Below, in pieces: positions 8,405 through 18,005 of a stretch of DNA of 32,707 nucleotides. Origin of the DNA: Gammaproteobacteria bacterium (lineage in GTDB: Bacteria > Pseudomonadota > Gammaproteobacteria > Arenicellales > CAJQKF01); NCBI GenBank assembly GCA_030429665.1, contig JAUIEZ010000048.1:1-32707 (forward strand). The letters run 5' to 3'. The notes below the pieces were generated by a model, which saw only the letters and a program-made list of their open reading frames with translations, did not search any database and had not been told where the DNA came from. The first letter of the stretch is position 1; each line of letters starts with the position of its first letter. The position numbers and the translations under genes were made by a program.

Positions 8405-8839
8405 TCAGGTATCGTGTCGCTCCGCCGCCCTGGCGCGGACCCGCTCTTCCTGCTCGCGCAGTTCCGGCGTGAACGCCTCGCCGAAGTCATCGGCCTCGAA
8501 TATCTTGCGTATCTCGATCTCGGATTCCTCGCCCGGCATCGGGTTGGGGCAGCGCTTGACCCACTCGATGGCCTGCTCGAGCGAGTCCACTTCGAATATC
8601 CAGTAACCGGCGACGAGTTCCTTGGTCTCGGCGAACGGACCGTCCACCACGGTACGCTCGCTGCCCGAGAAGCGAACGCGCACTCCGCGACTGCTCGGGT
8701 GCAGCCCCTCGCCGGAGACGAGGATGCCCGCATTGACCAACGCTTCGTTGTACTTGCCCATCTCGGCCAGCAGCGTCTCGTCCGGCATGATGCCGGCTTC
8801 CGAGTTTTTCGTCGCCTTGACGATGACCATGAATCGCAT
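8405..8839 (-). CDS. YciI-related (DGPF domain) protein
   Basis: The 144-residue protein carries the YCII/DGPF-domain signatures: MRFMVIVKATKNSEAG at the start, GEGLHPSSRGVRVRF, and TVVDGPFAETKELVAGYWIFEVDS around residues 63-85. The family has a ferredoxin-like fold with a conserved His/Asp pair. In actinobacteria and proteobacteria such genes often sit beside ECF sigma factors, but none is seen here. The C-terminal 30 residues are charged and helical. ATG 8839 follows an AGGAG site. The biochemical role in the cell is not established. Confidence 0.9.
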   Translation of the reverse strand: MRFMVIVKATKNSEAGIMPDETLLAEMGKYNEALVNAGILVSGEGLHPSSRGVRVRFSGSERTVVDGPFAETKELVAGYWIFEVDSLEQAIEWVKRCPNPMPGEESEIEIRKIFEADDFGEAFTPELREQEERVRARAAERHDT

Positions 8840-8984
8840 GAGGGTCTCTCCTGGTGTCGGTTAATCCAGTCCCTGGTCGATTGAGCGGTCCGATTCTCGA
8901 CATGGGTTTTCTAGCCGCTTGCGTTCGATACCCGTCGTCATGGACACGCGGGCCCTGGTCGCGCAGCGGCGGGCGGTCGATCCG

Positions 8985-9374
8985 TTACGACGGCATCGCC
9001 AGTGTATACCAGGGATGTTTGTGTTCATCGTGCACCGACTGGCCGGGCGCGGGGAACGCCGGGTCCGCGAACGCGCCGAGGGCCACGGCGATGATTCCGG
9101 GCTTTCGCTCCGGAAACCAGTACACCGTCGAGCCGCAGGCGGGACAGAAATGGAAGGTCACCTCGCGGCCCTCGTCCGACGTGCGAACGAATACGGTGCT
9201 ATCGCCGTCGAGCCTTACCGACGCGGTTGGGAAGAACGCCGCCACGCCGAAGGCGCTGCCGGTCCGCCGCTGGCACGCCTGGCAATTGCACAGCGATACC
9301 GAGAGCGGTTCGCCGCGACAGCGAACCGTCAGCCTGGCACAGGAACAACTCGCGCGCCGGGTGCGGTCCTTCAT
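8985..9374 (-). CDS. GFA / CENP-V family zinc-binding protein
   Basis: This 129-residue protein belongs to the glutathione-dependent formaldehyde-activating (GFA) fold family. It has the zinc cysteines CSC near residue 8, LCNCQACQRRTG around residue 28, and FCPACGSTVYWF around residue 77. The start at 9374 gives the typical MK-R-T opening; an ATG at 9419 would add 15 residues with no family character. No strong ribosome site is seen at either. The original formaldehyde activity of the family is disputed; members bind two zinc ions through conserved cysteines. It sits between the VOC and YciI-like genes on the same strand. Confidence 0.85.
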   Translation of the reverse strand: MKDRTRRASCSCARLTVRCRGEPLSVSLCNCQACQRRTGSAFGVAAFFPTASVRLDGDSTVFVRTSDEGREVTFHFCPACGSTVYWFPERKPGIIAVALGAFADPAFPAPGQSVHDEHKHPWYTLAMPS

Positions 9375-9512
9375 GTCAGACGTCCGCGGCATCGGCGTTA
9401 CGGCGTCCGCCGTCGCCATGGAACCCGCGCGGCACGTGTCGCGCGCCAGGCGAGAACGCGAACGCCCCCGAGTCGGATTCTTTCGTGGTACTCGTCCCGG
9501 TTGCCGTGATAT

Positions 9513-9902
9513 TCACGTCGGCCGCCGCGCATAGCTGACCGTCAGTATCTCCCAGGCGTGACCGTCGGGTTGGTCCCAGTACACGTTGCGACCACCGTGA
9601 CTGGTGTTGACCTCGTAATCGACCTCGCCGCCGGGTCGGCTGCGATAGTCGATGTCTTTTTCCCTGATACGCGCGAGGATCTCGTCGAACGCTTGCTCGC
9701 CGACGCGGAAACAATAGTGGTGATAGGGGATGTCGCCGGCTTCCTCGGCGAAGTCGAGCGTCAGTCCGTCGTTGACGTAGACTGCCGCGAAGTGCCCGGT
9801 GCCGGCCTTGTCCCAGGGTACGTCCAGCAGCCAGGCGAGCAGGCCGGCGGCGGCGTCGCGGTCGCGGGCGGGAACGATGACGTGATCGAGTTCAATACTC
9901 AT
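9513..9902 (-). CDS. VOC (glyoxalase/bleomycin-resistance) family protein
   Basis: The 129-residue single-domain VOC protein opens with MSIELDHVIVPARDRDAAAG, the beta-alpha-beta-beta-beta start of the fold with a metal-type histidine. It continues with PYHHYCFRV in the middle and GRNVYWDQPDGHAWEILTVSY at the end, the second repeat with its acidic ligand. Such proteins bind a divalent metal and act as dioxygenases, isomerases or drug-binding proteins. ATG 9902 follows an AGAGG site. It is the most upstream gene of the minus-strand run at 3502-9902 and is separated from katG by a clear terminator. The substrate is unknown. Confidence 0.88.
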   Translation of the reverse strand: MSIELDHVIVPARDRDAAAGLLAWLLDVPWDKAGTGHFAAVYVNDGLTLDFAEEAGDIPYHHYCFRVGEQAFDEILARIREKDIDYRSRPGGEVDYEVNTSHGGRNVYWDQPDGHAWEILTVSYARRPT

Positions 9903-10030
9903 GGCGGCTACCTCTTTCGGTTGCTGGCAGGAGGACGCCACTCGACGCGATTGACGTGGCAGGTCACGGACGCGCCGCGTTCGCCAGTTTATCAGTAATA
10001 CCTGGGCGACGAATTACCGCGCCGTGCGGG

Positions 10031-10075
10031 AAAAGTCAGGCGGCACACCGCATTGCGCGGAAATGCCGCCCGACT
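10031..10075 (-). terminator. Intrinsic terminator of katG
   Basis: Read on the minus strand, a 12-base stem (10064-10075 with 10034-10045, one G-U pair) encloses a smaller hairpin (CCGC/GCGG at 48-51 and 57-60 of the 10000 block). It is followed directly by TTTT (10031-10034). It lies 25 bases after the katG stop codon. The stem length and U-run make it a convincing Rho-independent terminator that isolates katG from the VOC gene. Confidence 0.75.
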
Positions 10076-10099
10076 GGCCGTGCGGATATCGCGCCTGGA

Positions 10100-12573
<2,474 letters not shown>

Positions 12574-13329
12574 TTACGGCTCGGGCTTTTCGAGTTCCCA
12601 GATCATTACCGGGCTCGACTCCGAATCGAATTCGCCCGGCGTGTAGTCCCCGTACACGGTCACGATCCTGAATCCCGCCTCGGCGGCCAAATCCCGAAAA
12701 GCGCCTTCGTCGATCAATTCGAACGCCATGGGTTGGTGAATGCGCTTCCCGAGGTGCCCCGACGCGTCGAAGTGCTCGATAAACTGGCTGCGCCGAACGA
12801 CCGGATCACCGCCGACTTCGAAGCCGGTGACGACAACGTAGCCCCCGTCATGTTCGAAGGTGCCGACACCGCGGAGCACGCCATCGACGGATTTTCTTCG
12901 AACGTTCGGGTTGTGCATCGTGCAATAGAAGCGCCCGCCCGGAACGATGGCCCGATACGCGGACCGCAGCACGTCGAGTTGCGCGTCCCGGCCCACGAAC
13001 TCCATGAAAGACTGGAACGGAAGGATCGCGGTATCGAATGATTCGTCCAGCGCCAGGCGCCTTGCGTCCGCGCACAACACGTCGGCCCGTAGACCTTCCT
13101 TCTCCAGCTTTCGCTCCAGGCGCGCCAACATTCCCTTTGAGATATCGACGCAAGTCAGGATCGCTCCCGCCTTCGCCAGCGCGACCGACAGGCGCCCGGT
13201 ACCCGCGGTGAGCTCGAGCACGCGTATACCGGGACCGACGCGCTCCAGGAAGAACGCGTAATCGTAGTCGGCGCGGGTATAAAGGTCGTAGTACTCGGCG
13301 ACGACGTCGTAATCTATGGGGTCGGTCAT
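12574..13329 (-). CDS. Class I SAM-dependent methyltransferase
   Basis: The 251-residue protein has the Rossmann-type methyltransferase motifs in order. Motif I is IRVLELTAGTGRLSVALAKAGA at about residues 35-56, followed by the acidic loop CVDISKGMLARLERKL, then motif II/III DVLCADARRLAL with FDTAILPFQSFMEF. A lid region GRFYCTMHNPN follows. The N-terminal YDVVAEYYDLYTRADYDY resembles ubiquinone/menaquinone-type small-molecule methyltransferases. It would transfer a methyl group from S-adenosylmethionine to an unidentified acceptor. ATG 13329 has no strong ribosome site. It lies upstream of katG and downstream of the acetyltransferase gene on the same strand, 91 bases away. Confidence 0.88.
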   Translation of the reverse strand: MTDPIDYDVVAEYYDLYTRADYDYAFFLERVGPGIRVLELTAGTGRLSVALAKAGAILTCVDISKGMLARLERKLEKEGLRADVLCADARRLALDESFDTAILPFQSFMEFVGRDAQLDVLRSAYRAIVPGGRFYCTMHNPNVRRKSVDGVLRGVGTFEHDGGYVVVTGFEVGGDPVVRRSQFIEHFDASGHLGKRIHQPMAFELIDEGAFRDLAAEAGFRIVTVYGDYTPGEFDSESSPVMIWELEKPEP

Positions 13330-13420
13330 GGGTCAGTTCGCGCGGTTGATCCCGGAGACGGTGGTACCAGGCCCTGGTCGCACGATCAAGGTCGTCGAAA
13401 AGTCGCGCTTCGCCGCGCGA

Positions 13421-13951
13421 TCAACCACCCGACCGCAGCGACCACGCCACCCGATCCAGGCGGTGTACGAGGCAGTAGTCCTTTCCGAGCCATCGAAATC
13501 CCTCGACCTTGAAACCCATGGCTTGGTAGAACTTGTGAGCACCCGAGTTGCTTGCGAGCGGATCGACCAGGACTGCCTCGACGTCCGGGTTTTCGAAGCA
13601 CCTGGACAACACCAACGACATCATCTCGGTTCCGAGGCCCCGGCGGAGTTCATCTTCGTTACCGATCCACAAGTCCACCGCCCGCAGGTTCGGCGGAACG
13701 TCGCCCCAATAGTGGGAAATTTCCTCGGCCGGATCGATAATCTGGATGAAACCGACCGGTCGACCTCCCGCTTCCGCGATCAACTGTTGGCGCCAATCGT
13801 GGTCGACGAGCAGTTCTTCTTCCCAGTTCCAATCGTCACCCGAGTCCGCGGCAATCACGTGAGGTTTCTCGCTCCACGTGCGCAGCAGTCGGCAGTCGTC
13901 CGGCACGGCGGCGCGGAGACGAACGTTGTCTTTCCGGGTCCTGGCGGTCAT
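13421..13951 (-). CDS. GNAT acetyltransferase, AAC(6')-like
   Basis: The 176-residue protein has the GNAT fold and aligns by eye with aminoglycoside 6'-N-acetyltransferases of the AAC(6')-Ib type. It shares the opening VRLRAAVPDDCRLLRTW, then GRPVGFIQIIDPAEE, the insert HYWGDVPPNLRAVDLWIG, the acetyl-CoA loop RRGLGTEMM and NSGAHKFYQAMGFKVEG. It would move an acetyl group from acetyl-CoA to a primary amine. ATG 13951 follows a GAGGAAC site; an ATG at 13984 would add residues lacking family character. Whether it modifies aminoglycosides is not shown; environmental homologues often have other substrates. Confidence 0.85.
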   Translation of the reverse strand: MTARTRKDNVRLRAAVPDDCRLLRTWSEKPHVIAADSGDDWNWEEELLVDHDWRQQLIAEAGGRPVGFIQIIDPAEEISHYWGDVPPNLRAVDLWIGNEDELRRGLGTEMMSLVLSRCFENPDVEAVLVDPLASNSGAHKFYQAMGFKVEGFRWLGKDYCLVHRLDRVAWSLRSGG

Positions 13952-14144
13952 GGCAGATCCGTTCCTCGCGCCAGCGACCGACAATGCCAGGCCGCACGAG
14001 GCACGATCAACGGCGGCTACGCGGCGCCGGGCATCGCGGACAGGCTATCTGGAAACGGACGATTCGCATCATGAGCCCGTGTGAAGGGGGTGCAATGCCA
14101 CTCGCTCGAGGGAATCTGCGAACGCGCCGCGTCGTGGGGATCGC

Positions 14145-14173
14145 AAAAAAAAACGCCCCGAGTGTTCGGGGCG
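14145..14173 (-). terminator. Strong intrinsic terminator of an unassigned minus-strand transcript
   Basis: On the minus strand CGCCCCGA-loop-TCGGGGCG (14154-14173, 8-base perfect stem and 4-base loop) is followed by nine T residues (14145-14153). The 2OG oxygenase gene upstream already has its own terminator at 14388-14410, so this one probably ends a separate short transcript. Confidence 0.85.
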
Positions 14174-14252
14174 CAATCTTAGGAGGAGGAATCGATTTGT
14201 TCAATCGACGCTCCATAAATGGTTCCGAAAAGCCGATTTTCCAGTAATGTTG
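14145..14252 (-). ncRNA. Candidate small RNA with anti-Shine-Dalgarno motif
   Basis: This minus-strand transcript of about 108 bases is inferred. It would end at the perfect terminator at 14145-14173. Just before that hairpin lies TCCTCCTCCT (14181-14190), complementary to ribosome-binding sites. Before it is a 6-base hairpin TCGATT/AATCGA (14203-14208 with 14192-14197). A weak promoter fits: TTGTAA (14286-14281), a 16-base spacer and CATATT (14264-14259). The spacer contains the perfect palindrome AACCGCGCGGTT (14267-14278). There is no closed coding frame. An unpaired CUCC-rich loop beside a terminator is characteristic of several trans-acting bacterial small RNAs. No known family is recognised, so this is a structural prediction. 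Confidence 0.4.
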
Positions 14253-14387
14253 CATTGCAATATGGTAACCGCGCGGTTCTTTACAACGATCCGAAGTACC
14301 AAATCCTGGTACCGGTTTCGAGATCACGGGAGCGGTGCACGCGCGGTGCAGATTTCCCCGGGAACGCGGGACTGGCGTGGCGCGCGG

Positions 14388-14410
14388 AAAAAAGGCGACC
14401 TGGAGTCGCC
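14388..14410 (-). terminator. Intrinsic terminator of the 2OG oxygenase gene
   Basis: On the minus strand GGCGAC-loop-GTCGCC (14394-14410, perfect 6-base stem, 5-base loop) is followed by six T residues (14388-14393). It lies 47 bases beyond the oxygenase stop codon at 14458. Confidence 0.75.
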
Positions 14411-14457
14411 GCCTTCACGGCGCCCCACGATTGTTCTTCCCCGGCAGCCGCCCGACG

Positions 14458-15309
14458 TCAGTCGATCAGGGCGTCGGCGCGTCGGCCCGCGCGCTCCAGG
14501 TGAATCGGAAGCACGCGTCCGTAGAGTTGTCGAGTGCGTTCCGGGCTACCGACCATGCTCGGTTCCTCGACGAACGAGAAAATCGCCACGTAACGCTTCC
14601 GGTCGCCGGCAACGGGTTTCACGCGATGGAGTGAATAGCGGCCCTTGAATAGCTGCAGATCGCCAGGCCCCAGCATGAGGGTCTTGACCCGTTCGCGGGC
14701 GCCGTCGAGCACCCGCTCGACGGCCTCGTAGTTCTCGTCGGTTGGCGTGCGAATGCCCGGACAGTACTCGAACTCACCGCCAGCAGTGCCGCCCTGGATG
14801 GCCAGCGTCACCGTGTAGTTATTGGTGTCGAAATGCCATGGGAAGCCGCTGCCTTCCTCGACCACGTTGATGATGACGTCCGCGAGCGGGTCGGCGTAGC
14901 GGTGAAAACGTCGTTCGCCCAGCGCGGACTGAATGAACGAGGGAAAGTGGGGCCACTCGTAGAGACCGCGGAGAATGCTTTCCTCGCCGAAGTTGTCCGC
15001 CGGCACGAACGAATTCGAGCGGTCGTAGAAGCGCCGGAGCGGGTGAGTCTCCGGGAGATTCGGGTTGTCCCTGGAGAAGTAAACGTTGGTGCGACTGAAT
15101 GATCGGTGGCCAAAGGGCGCCACTCGATCCGCCTCCGCGATCAGGTCCGCGATTCGATCGCCCCGGATGAATGCAGGCAGAACCGCGCAGCCATCGCCGG
15201 CCAGTGCGGCCCGGACGCTCGACAGCAGTTTGCCAAAAGCGGGAGAGGCCTTCTGATCGATCGGATAGCGCTCAAGATCAACGAATTCACGAATGTCCAT
15301 GGGCAACAT
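14458..15309 (-). CDS. 2-oxoglutarate/Fe(II)-dependent oxygenase, HalD/BesD-like fold with hydroxylase-type HxD
   Basis: This protein of about 283 residues has the jelly-roll facial triad: H159 and D161 in FPWHFDTNNYTVTL and H228 in GRYSLHRVKPVAGD, with R239 as the likely 2-oxoglutarate-binding arginine. The stretches GGEFEYCPGIRT, DENYEAVERVLDG, LQLFKGRYSLHRV and SPERTRQLYGR recall the HalD/BesD group of amino-acid halogenases and hydroxylases. Radical halogenases replace the aspartate with glycine or alanine. Here the aspartate is kept, so hydroxylation or desaturation is expected. The start is placed at ATG 15309 because GAGG stands six bases before it; ATG 15315 and ATG 15300 are alternatives. 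It is a single-gene unit with its own terminator. The fold is secure; the amino-acid substrate is inference. Confidence 0.82.
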   Translation of the reverse strand: MLPMDIREFVDLERYPIDQKASPAFGKLLSSVRAALAGDGCAVLPAFIRGDRIADLIAEADRVAPFGHRSFSRTNVYFSRDNPNLPETHPLRRFYDRSNSFVPADNFGEESILRGLYEWPHFPSFIQSALGERRFHRYADPLADVIINVVEEGSGFPWHFDTNNYTVTLAIQGGTAGGEFEYCPGIRTPTDENYEAVERVLDGARERVKTLMLGPGDLQLFKGRYSLHRVKPVAGDRKRYVAIFSFVEEPSMVGSPERTRQLYGRVLPIHLERAGRRADALID

Positions 15310-15577
15310 TTCCATCCTCGCGGCGGAAGCCGGAAAAATATTCGCACGGCATGTGCGAGAAATGTTTCACGCGCGCGACAGGATTCGTCGTCCGCTGATC
15401 ATTTTGAACCAGGGCACCACCTCCGGTGGATGATGAACGGACCGATACGGACGGCGCCGGTGTGTCGATCCGATTAAGGAGCGGTTCACGGACCTATGCG
15501 CTCTCAATCGGTTCTCGGTTCGACCATCCGTCGACCGGCGCTTTCGAAAATCGAATCGGTCCCCTGCTTCGATCCGG

Positions 15578-15991
15578 CTACGCGGCCGCTTCCGCCTCGA
15601 TCTCCACCAGCAGTTCCGGCAGAACGAGCCGTTGGACGCCGATCAGGCTTTGTGGCGGCCGCGCGCCCGCCTCGCCGATCCAGCCGGCGTAGACATCATA
15701 GTTCTCGAGGAAGCCATCGATATCGGTGGTGAAGAAGCGCAACGCCACGATATATTCCCGTGACAGTCCCGCCCACCCGAGCACCGCGTCCACGTTCGCC
15801 AGCGCACGGCCGATCTGCCCCCGCATCTCGTTCGGCGCGATGACGCGAATGCCGAGATCCGTCGACGGATCGGGCTCGACCGCGATCTGGCCCGAGCAGC
15901 GAAGATGGCGCGTCGCGCCCTCGACGACCTGTCCCTGGTCCATGCTGTATCTCAGCCCCCAGTCGGTGGGGTTGATCGACTTTCGGTTCAT
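15578..15991 (-). CDS. Rid family protein (second copy) lacking the canonical arginine
   Basis: This 137-residue Rid-fold protein has the core HLRCSGQIAVEPDPSTD, the helix GQIGRALANVDAVLGWAG and the closing LVLPELLVEIEAEA. Where RidA has its catalytic arginine in P-A-R-S, this protein reads PPQSLIG (Q114), so it belongs to an arginine-less subfamily, as does the protein at 3784. ATG 15991 follows a GGAGG ribosome site. It stands alone between the 2OG oxygenase promoter region and a stretch containing a gene relic. Enamine deaminase activity should not be assumed. Confidence 0.87.
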   Translation of the reverse strand: MNRKSINPTDWGLRYSMDQGQVVEGATRHLRCSGQIAVEPDPSTDLGIRVIAPNEMRGQIGRALANVDAVLGWAGLSREYIVALRFFTTDIDGFLENYDVYAGWIGEAGARPPQSLIGVQRLVLPELLVEIEAEAAA

Positions 15992-16074
15992 GGCGACCTC
16001 CGGGGCTCGTGTCGGAAGTCCCTGTATACGCTCAGTCCGGGAACGGGGCAAAACCGGGCCGGTCGAGGCCCCGA

Positions 16075-16210
16075 GTCATGGCCGGTGTTCGCGTCCTGCC
16101 GGAACGGGCACCGGCGATTGACCTCGAACCGTTGGCGCCTGGTTCCCGTAGCGGTCCTCGCGGCATCGCGAAGTATCGGGAAAGTTTTCGACACCTGGCC
16201 GAAAACCGGA
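16075..16210 (-). pseudogene. Relic of a BKACE (DUF849) gene
   Basis: On the minus strand this stretch reads VSKTFPILRDAARTATGTRR followed by QRFEVNRRC and, after a gap, NTG. This parallels the intact enzyme in this window (21905-22735), which reads VSELSAILPDATWTAAGIGR, then HQFEVNRWC and RTG. At base level 16116-16197 matches about 22087-22168 at roughly three quarters of positions by eye. Similarity fades before 16075 and after 16210, the latter just before a CTGTCCCCT repeat. It has no start or complete domain and is a decayed fragment of a second, diverged BKACE gene. Confidence 0.65.
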
Positions 16211-16212
16211 TC

Positions 16213-16221
16213 CTGTCCCCT
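16213..16221. repeat. CTGTCCCCT repeat, left copy
   Basis: This 9-base direct repeat is shared with 16943-16951. The two copies flank the SnoaL-like gene, and this copy abuts the end of the BKACE relic. Confidence 0.4.
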
Positions 16222-16241
16222 CTACCGATTCGTCCGCTCTA

Positions 16242-16649
16242 TCACCATGGCTCGAAACAATCATAGTTGTGCTGCTTGACGATAACTCCGTCTGCGAACT
16301 CGAAAAACATTGCAAAATGGGCGTTCATTTCCGCGCCTTCGGATAGTCCACCTACCGACATCGCCAATACGCCTGTCCACTTGGCTTCCACCGCGACACG
16401 ATTGCCCTGGGACACCTCTGAAATTATTTCGTACTCTTGGGACGTGAGCAGGTGTTTGCCCTGTATCGACCTTGCAATGATCGTTGCAAGATCGCTTTCC
16501 TGGCCATTTGGATTCAATCGGTTTGGAAACTCCACCTGAACGGCGTCCTCGGAAAAGAATGAAGCCAACCGGTCGCCAACTTCGCCGTTTCCGAGAACGG
16601 CCAGGTACATTCGAACGAGTTCCAGGTTGTTGTTTTCAGCATCTTTCAT
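16242..16649 (-). CDS. SnoaL/NTF2-like protein
   Basis: The 135-residue protein has the cone-shaped NTF2/SnoaL fold pattern: helix NLELVRMYLAVLGNGEVGDRL, FFSEDAVQVEFPNRLNP, then strands RVAVEAKWTGVLAM and EMNAHFAMFFEFADGVIVKQHNYDCFEPW. Family members are small cyclases, isomerases or ligand-binding proteins, so function cannot be read from fold. ATG 16649 follows a GAGG site. Its base composition is noticeably AT-richer than most genes in the window, and it lies between two CTGTCCCCT repeats, suggesting separate acquisition. Confidence 0.82.
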   Translation of the reverse strand: MKDAENNNLELVRMYLAVLGNGEVGDRLASFFSEDAVQVEFPNRLNPNGQESDLATIIARSIQGKHLLTSQEYEIISEVSQGNRVAVEAKWTGVLAMSVGGLSEGAEMNAHFAMFFEFADGVIVKQHNYDCFEPW

Positions 16650-16958
16650 GATGACCTCGAATCAGATCGGGAAAAGGAAAAGCGGATTTAATCTTGACGC
16701 GCGGTGTGACCTGTTCCCGCGCAGATGTTCAATACAGGTCCGGAAACCATTACTTCATTCGGCCGACACCTCCGGGTTCGACGCTGTCCACAGAATTCCT
16801 GCAGACCTCGATATTATTCGAAAGAAAACGCTGAACCACCTGCCTCTAAACGGTTAGTACAGACTGTATCGACACCCGTACTGCAATCCTCAAGGGTGTC
16901 GGCGCAACGGTCATCACGAGGCTCGAATAGCGGAACATCGATCTGTCCCCTTTCCCAG
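16650..16958. other. Gap of 309 bases, no gene
   Basis: This is an AT-richer spacer between the SnoaL-like gene and the first SDR gene. I see no coding frame with family character and no intrinsic terminator. It holds the right-hand CTGTCCCCT repeat and presumably the SnoaL gene promoter. It may be remnant DNA. Confidence 0.5.
16943..16951. repeat. CTGTCCCCT repeat, right copy
   Basis: This is the partner of 16213-16221, 730 bases away in direct orientation, lying just downstream of the stop of the SDR gene on the minus strand. Its context (ATCTGTCCCCTTT) resembles motifs scattered around remnants of mobile elements in related genomes, from memory. Confidence 0.4.
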
Positions 16959-17732
16959 CTAATTCTTCTGTGAAACAGGCCGCAGGGTCACCTCGTTGAT
17001 CTGCACGTGCGCCGGTGCCGACAGCATATAGCGCATCGCCTCGACGACGTCGTCGGCCGATAACGGCTTACCGCCTTGGTAAAGCGCGCGGGCTTGTGCT
17101 TCGCTCTTGAAAGCCATCTCGTGCCATTGCGTCTCCACGGGCCCGGGGCTGATCAGCCCGATCTTGATCGGGCTGCCCTTGGCCGCCAGCTCTCCCCACA
17201 GTCCGGTGCTCACGGCGTGCAAGGCATGCTTGCTCGCCGAGTACATGGTCAGGTTGTTGCCTAGCGGCACCCGCTGCCCGGCAATCGAGGACAGGTTGAT
17301 GATCTGACCGCCGCCCCTGGATTCCATGTCGCGCACCGCCTCGCGCATGCACACCGAGGCCGCGAAGACATTGACTTCGAGCTCCGCCCGCCACTCGCGC
17401 AGGTCGCCGTCGGCAATCGTCGCGCGATGACCGAGCCCGGCATTGTTAATCAGCACGTCGACGCCGCCGAAGACTTCCCTCACCCGATCGAACACCCCAA
17501 GCACCTGCTCCTCGTGCATGAAGTCCGCAACCAGGGTCAGCACGTCCGCGCCGGACGCGGCGAGTTCGCGCTTCAGTTCGTCGAGCCGCTCTTCCCGGCG
17601 CGCGGCGATGGCCACGCGCATGCCGTGGTTGACCAAGGCCGTCGCCGCGGCGCGTCCGATGCCGCTGGAAGCGCCGGTCACCAGCGCGACCTTGCCGCGC
17701 CACTTCTCCATGCCGTAAGTCTCTTCGCTCAT
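16959..17732 (-). CDS. Short-chain dehydrogenase/reductase (SDR)
   Basis: This classical SDR of 257 residues has the cofactor motif ALVTGASSGIGRAAA near residues 15-30, then ARREERLDELKRELAASG, LINNAGLGHRA, IINLSSIAGQRV with the catalytic serine, and MYSASKHALHAVS with the Tyr/Lys pair. It would oxidise or reduce a carbonyl or alcohol with NAD(P)(H). ATG 17732 is used; ATG 17711 (MEKWRGKVAL) is also plausible because it directly precedes the first strand, and neither has a strong ribosome site. The C-terminal VTLRPVSQKN is typical of YdfG-like SDRs. Confidence 0.9.
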   Translation of the reverse strand: MSEETYGMEKWRGKVALVTGASSGIGRAAATALVNHGMRVAIAARREERLDELKRELAASGADVLTLVADFMHEEQVLGVFDRVREVFGGVDVLINNAGLGHRATIADGDLREWRAELEVNVFAASVCMREAVRDMESRGGGQIINLSSIAGQRVPLGNNLTMYSASKHALHAVSTGLWGELAAKGSPIKIGLISPGPVETQWHEMAFKSEAQARALYQGGKPLSADDVVEAMRYMLSAPAHVQINEVTLRPVSQKN

Positions 17733-17831
17733 CTCGCTTTCAATATTTACAATCAATGAATGGAAAAAATAACCCGCACGTCGCCGGGAACTCGAACGGT
17801 CGACTGCCACGGTGACGCAAAGGGAGACCGC

Positions 17832-17864
17832 CTCACCTCGTGAGACCAGCCGTGAGACGCTCAC
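17832..17864. repeat. Nested CTCAC/GTGAG inverted repeats
   Basis: Four 5-base arms, CTCAC (17832), GTGAG (17840), GTGAG (17852) and CTCAC (17860), lie between the two SDR genes and can pair in alternative ways. It might be an RNA switch element or chance in a GC-rich spacer. Confidence 0.25.
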
Positions 17865-18005
17865 TCGCGCGAACCGACGTAGCGCGGCTCACATCGTGAC
17901 GTTCGGCAAGATTCCCGGGTCGGGTACAACGATATTACTCGCTGCGCCGAGTGTCGCGACGATGGCCGGCGCGGTTTCGAATTACGGGCAGCCGCTCCCC
18001 CGACT

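Larger units (their letters stand above)
13952..14457. other. Gap of 506 bases with two intrinsic terminators and a candidate small RNA
   Basis: No protein gene is supported. The stretch holds the terminator of the 2OG oxygenase gene (14388-14410), then a candidate small RNA on the minus strand ending at a second perfect terminator (14145-14173), then the upstream flank of the GNAT gene. It is visibly AT-richer at 14174-14290 than the flanking genes. Confidence 0.6.

Noticed and set aside
13344..13426. GGTTGATC/GATCAACC inverted repeat around the GNAT stop
   Set aside because: The arms are 67 bases apart and one overlaps coding sequence; no T-run or regulator context supports a function.
14181..14247. 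Plus-strand leader peptide behind AGGAGGAGGA with TTG start
   Set aside because: It would give only 17 residues, with no downstream gene on that strand; the same bases are better explained as an anti-Shine-Dalgarno stretch on the other strand.
14174..14327. Minus-strand small protein across the candidate small RNA
   Set aside because: The frame runs through the perfect terminator without a stop and has no family resemblance.
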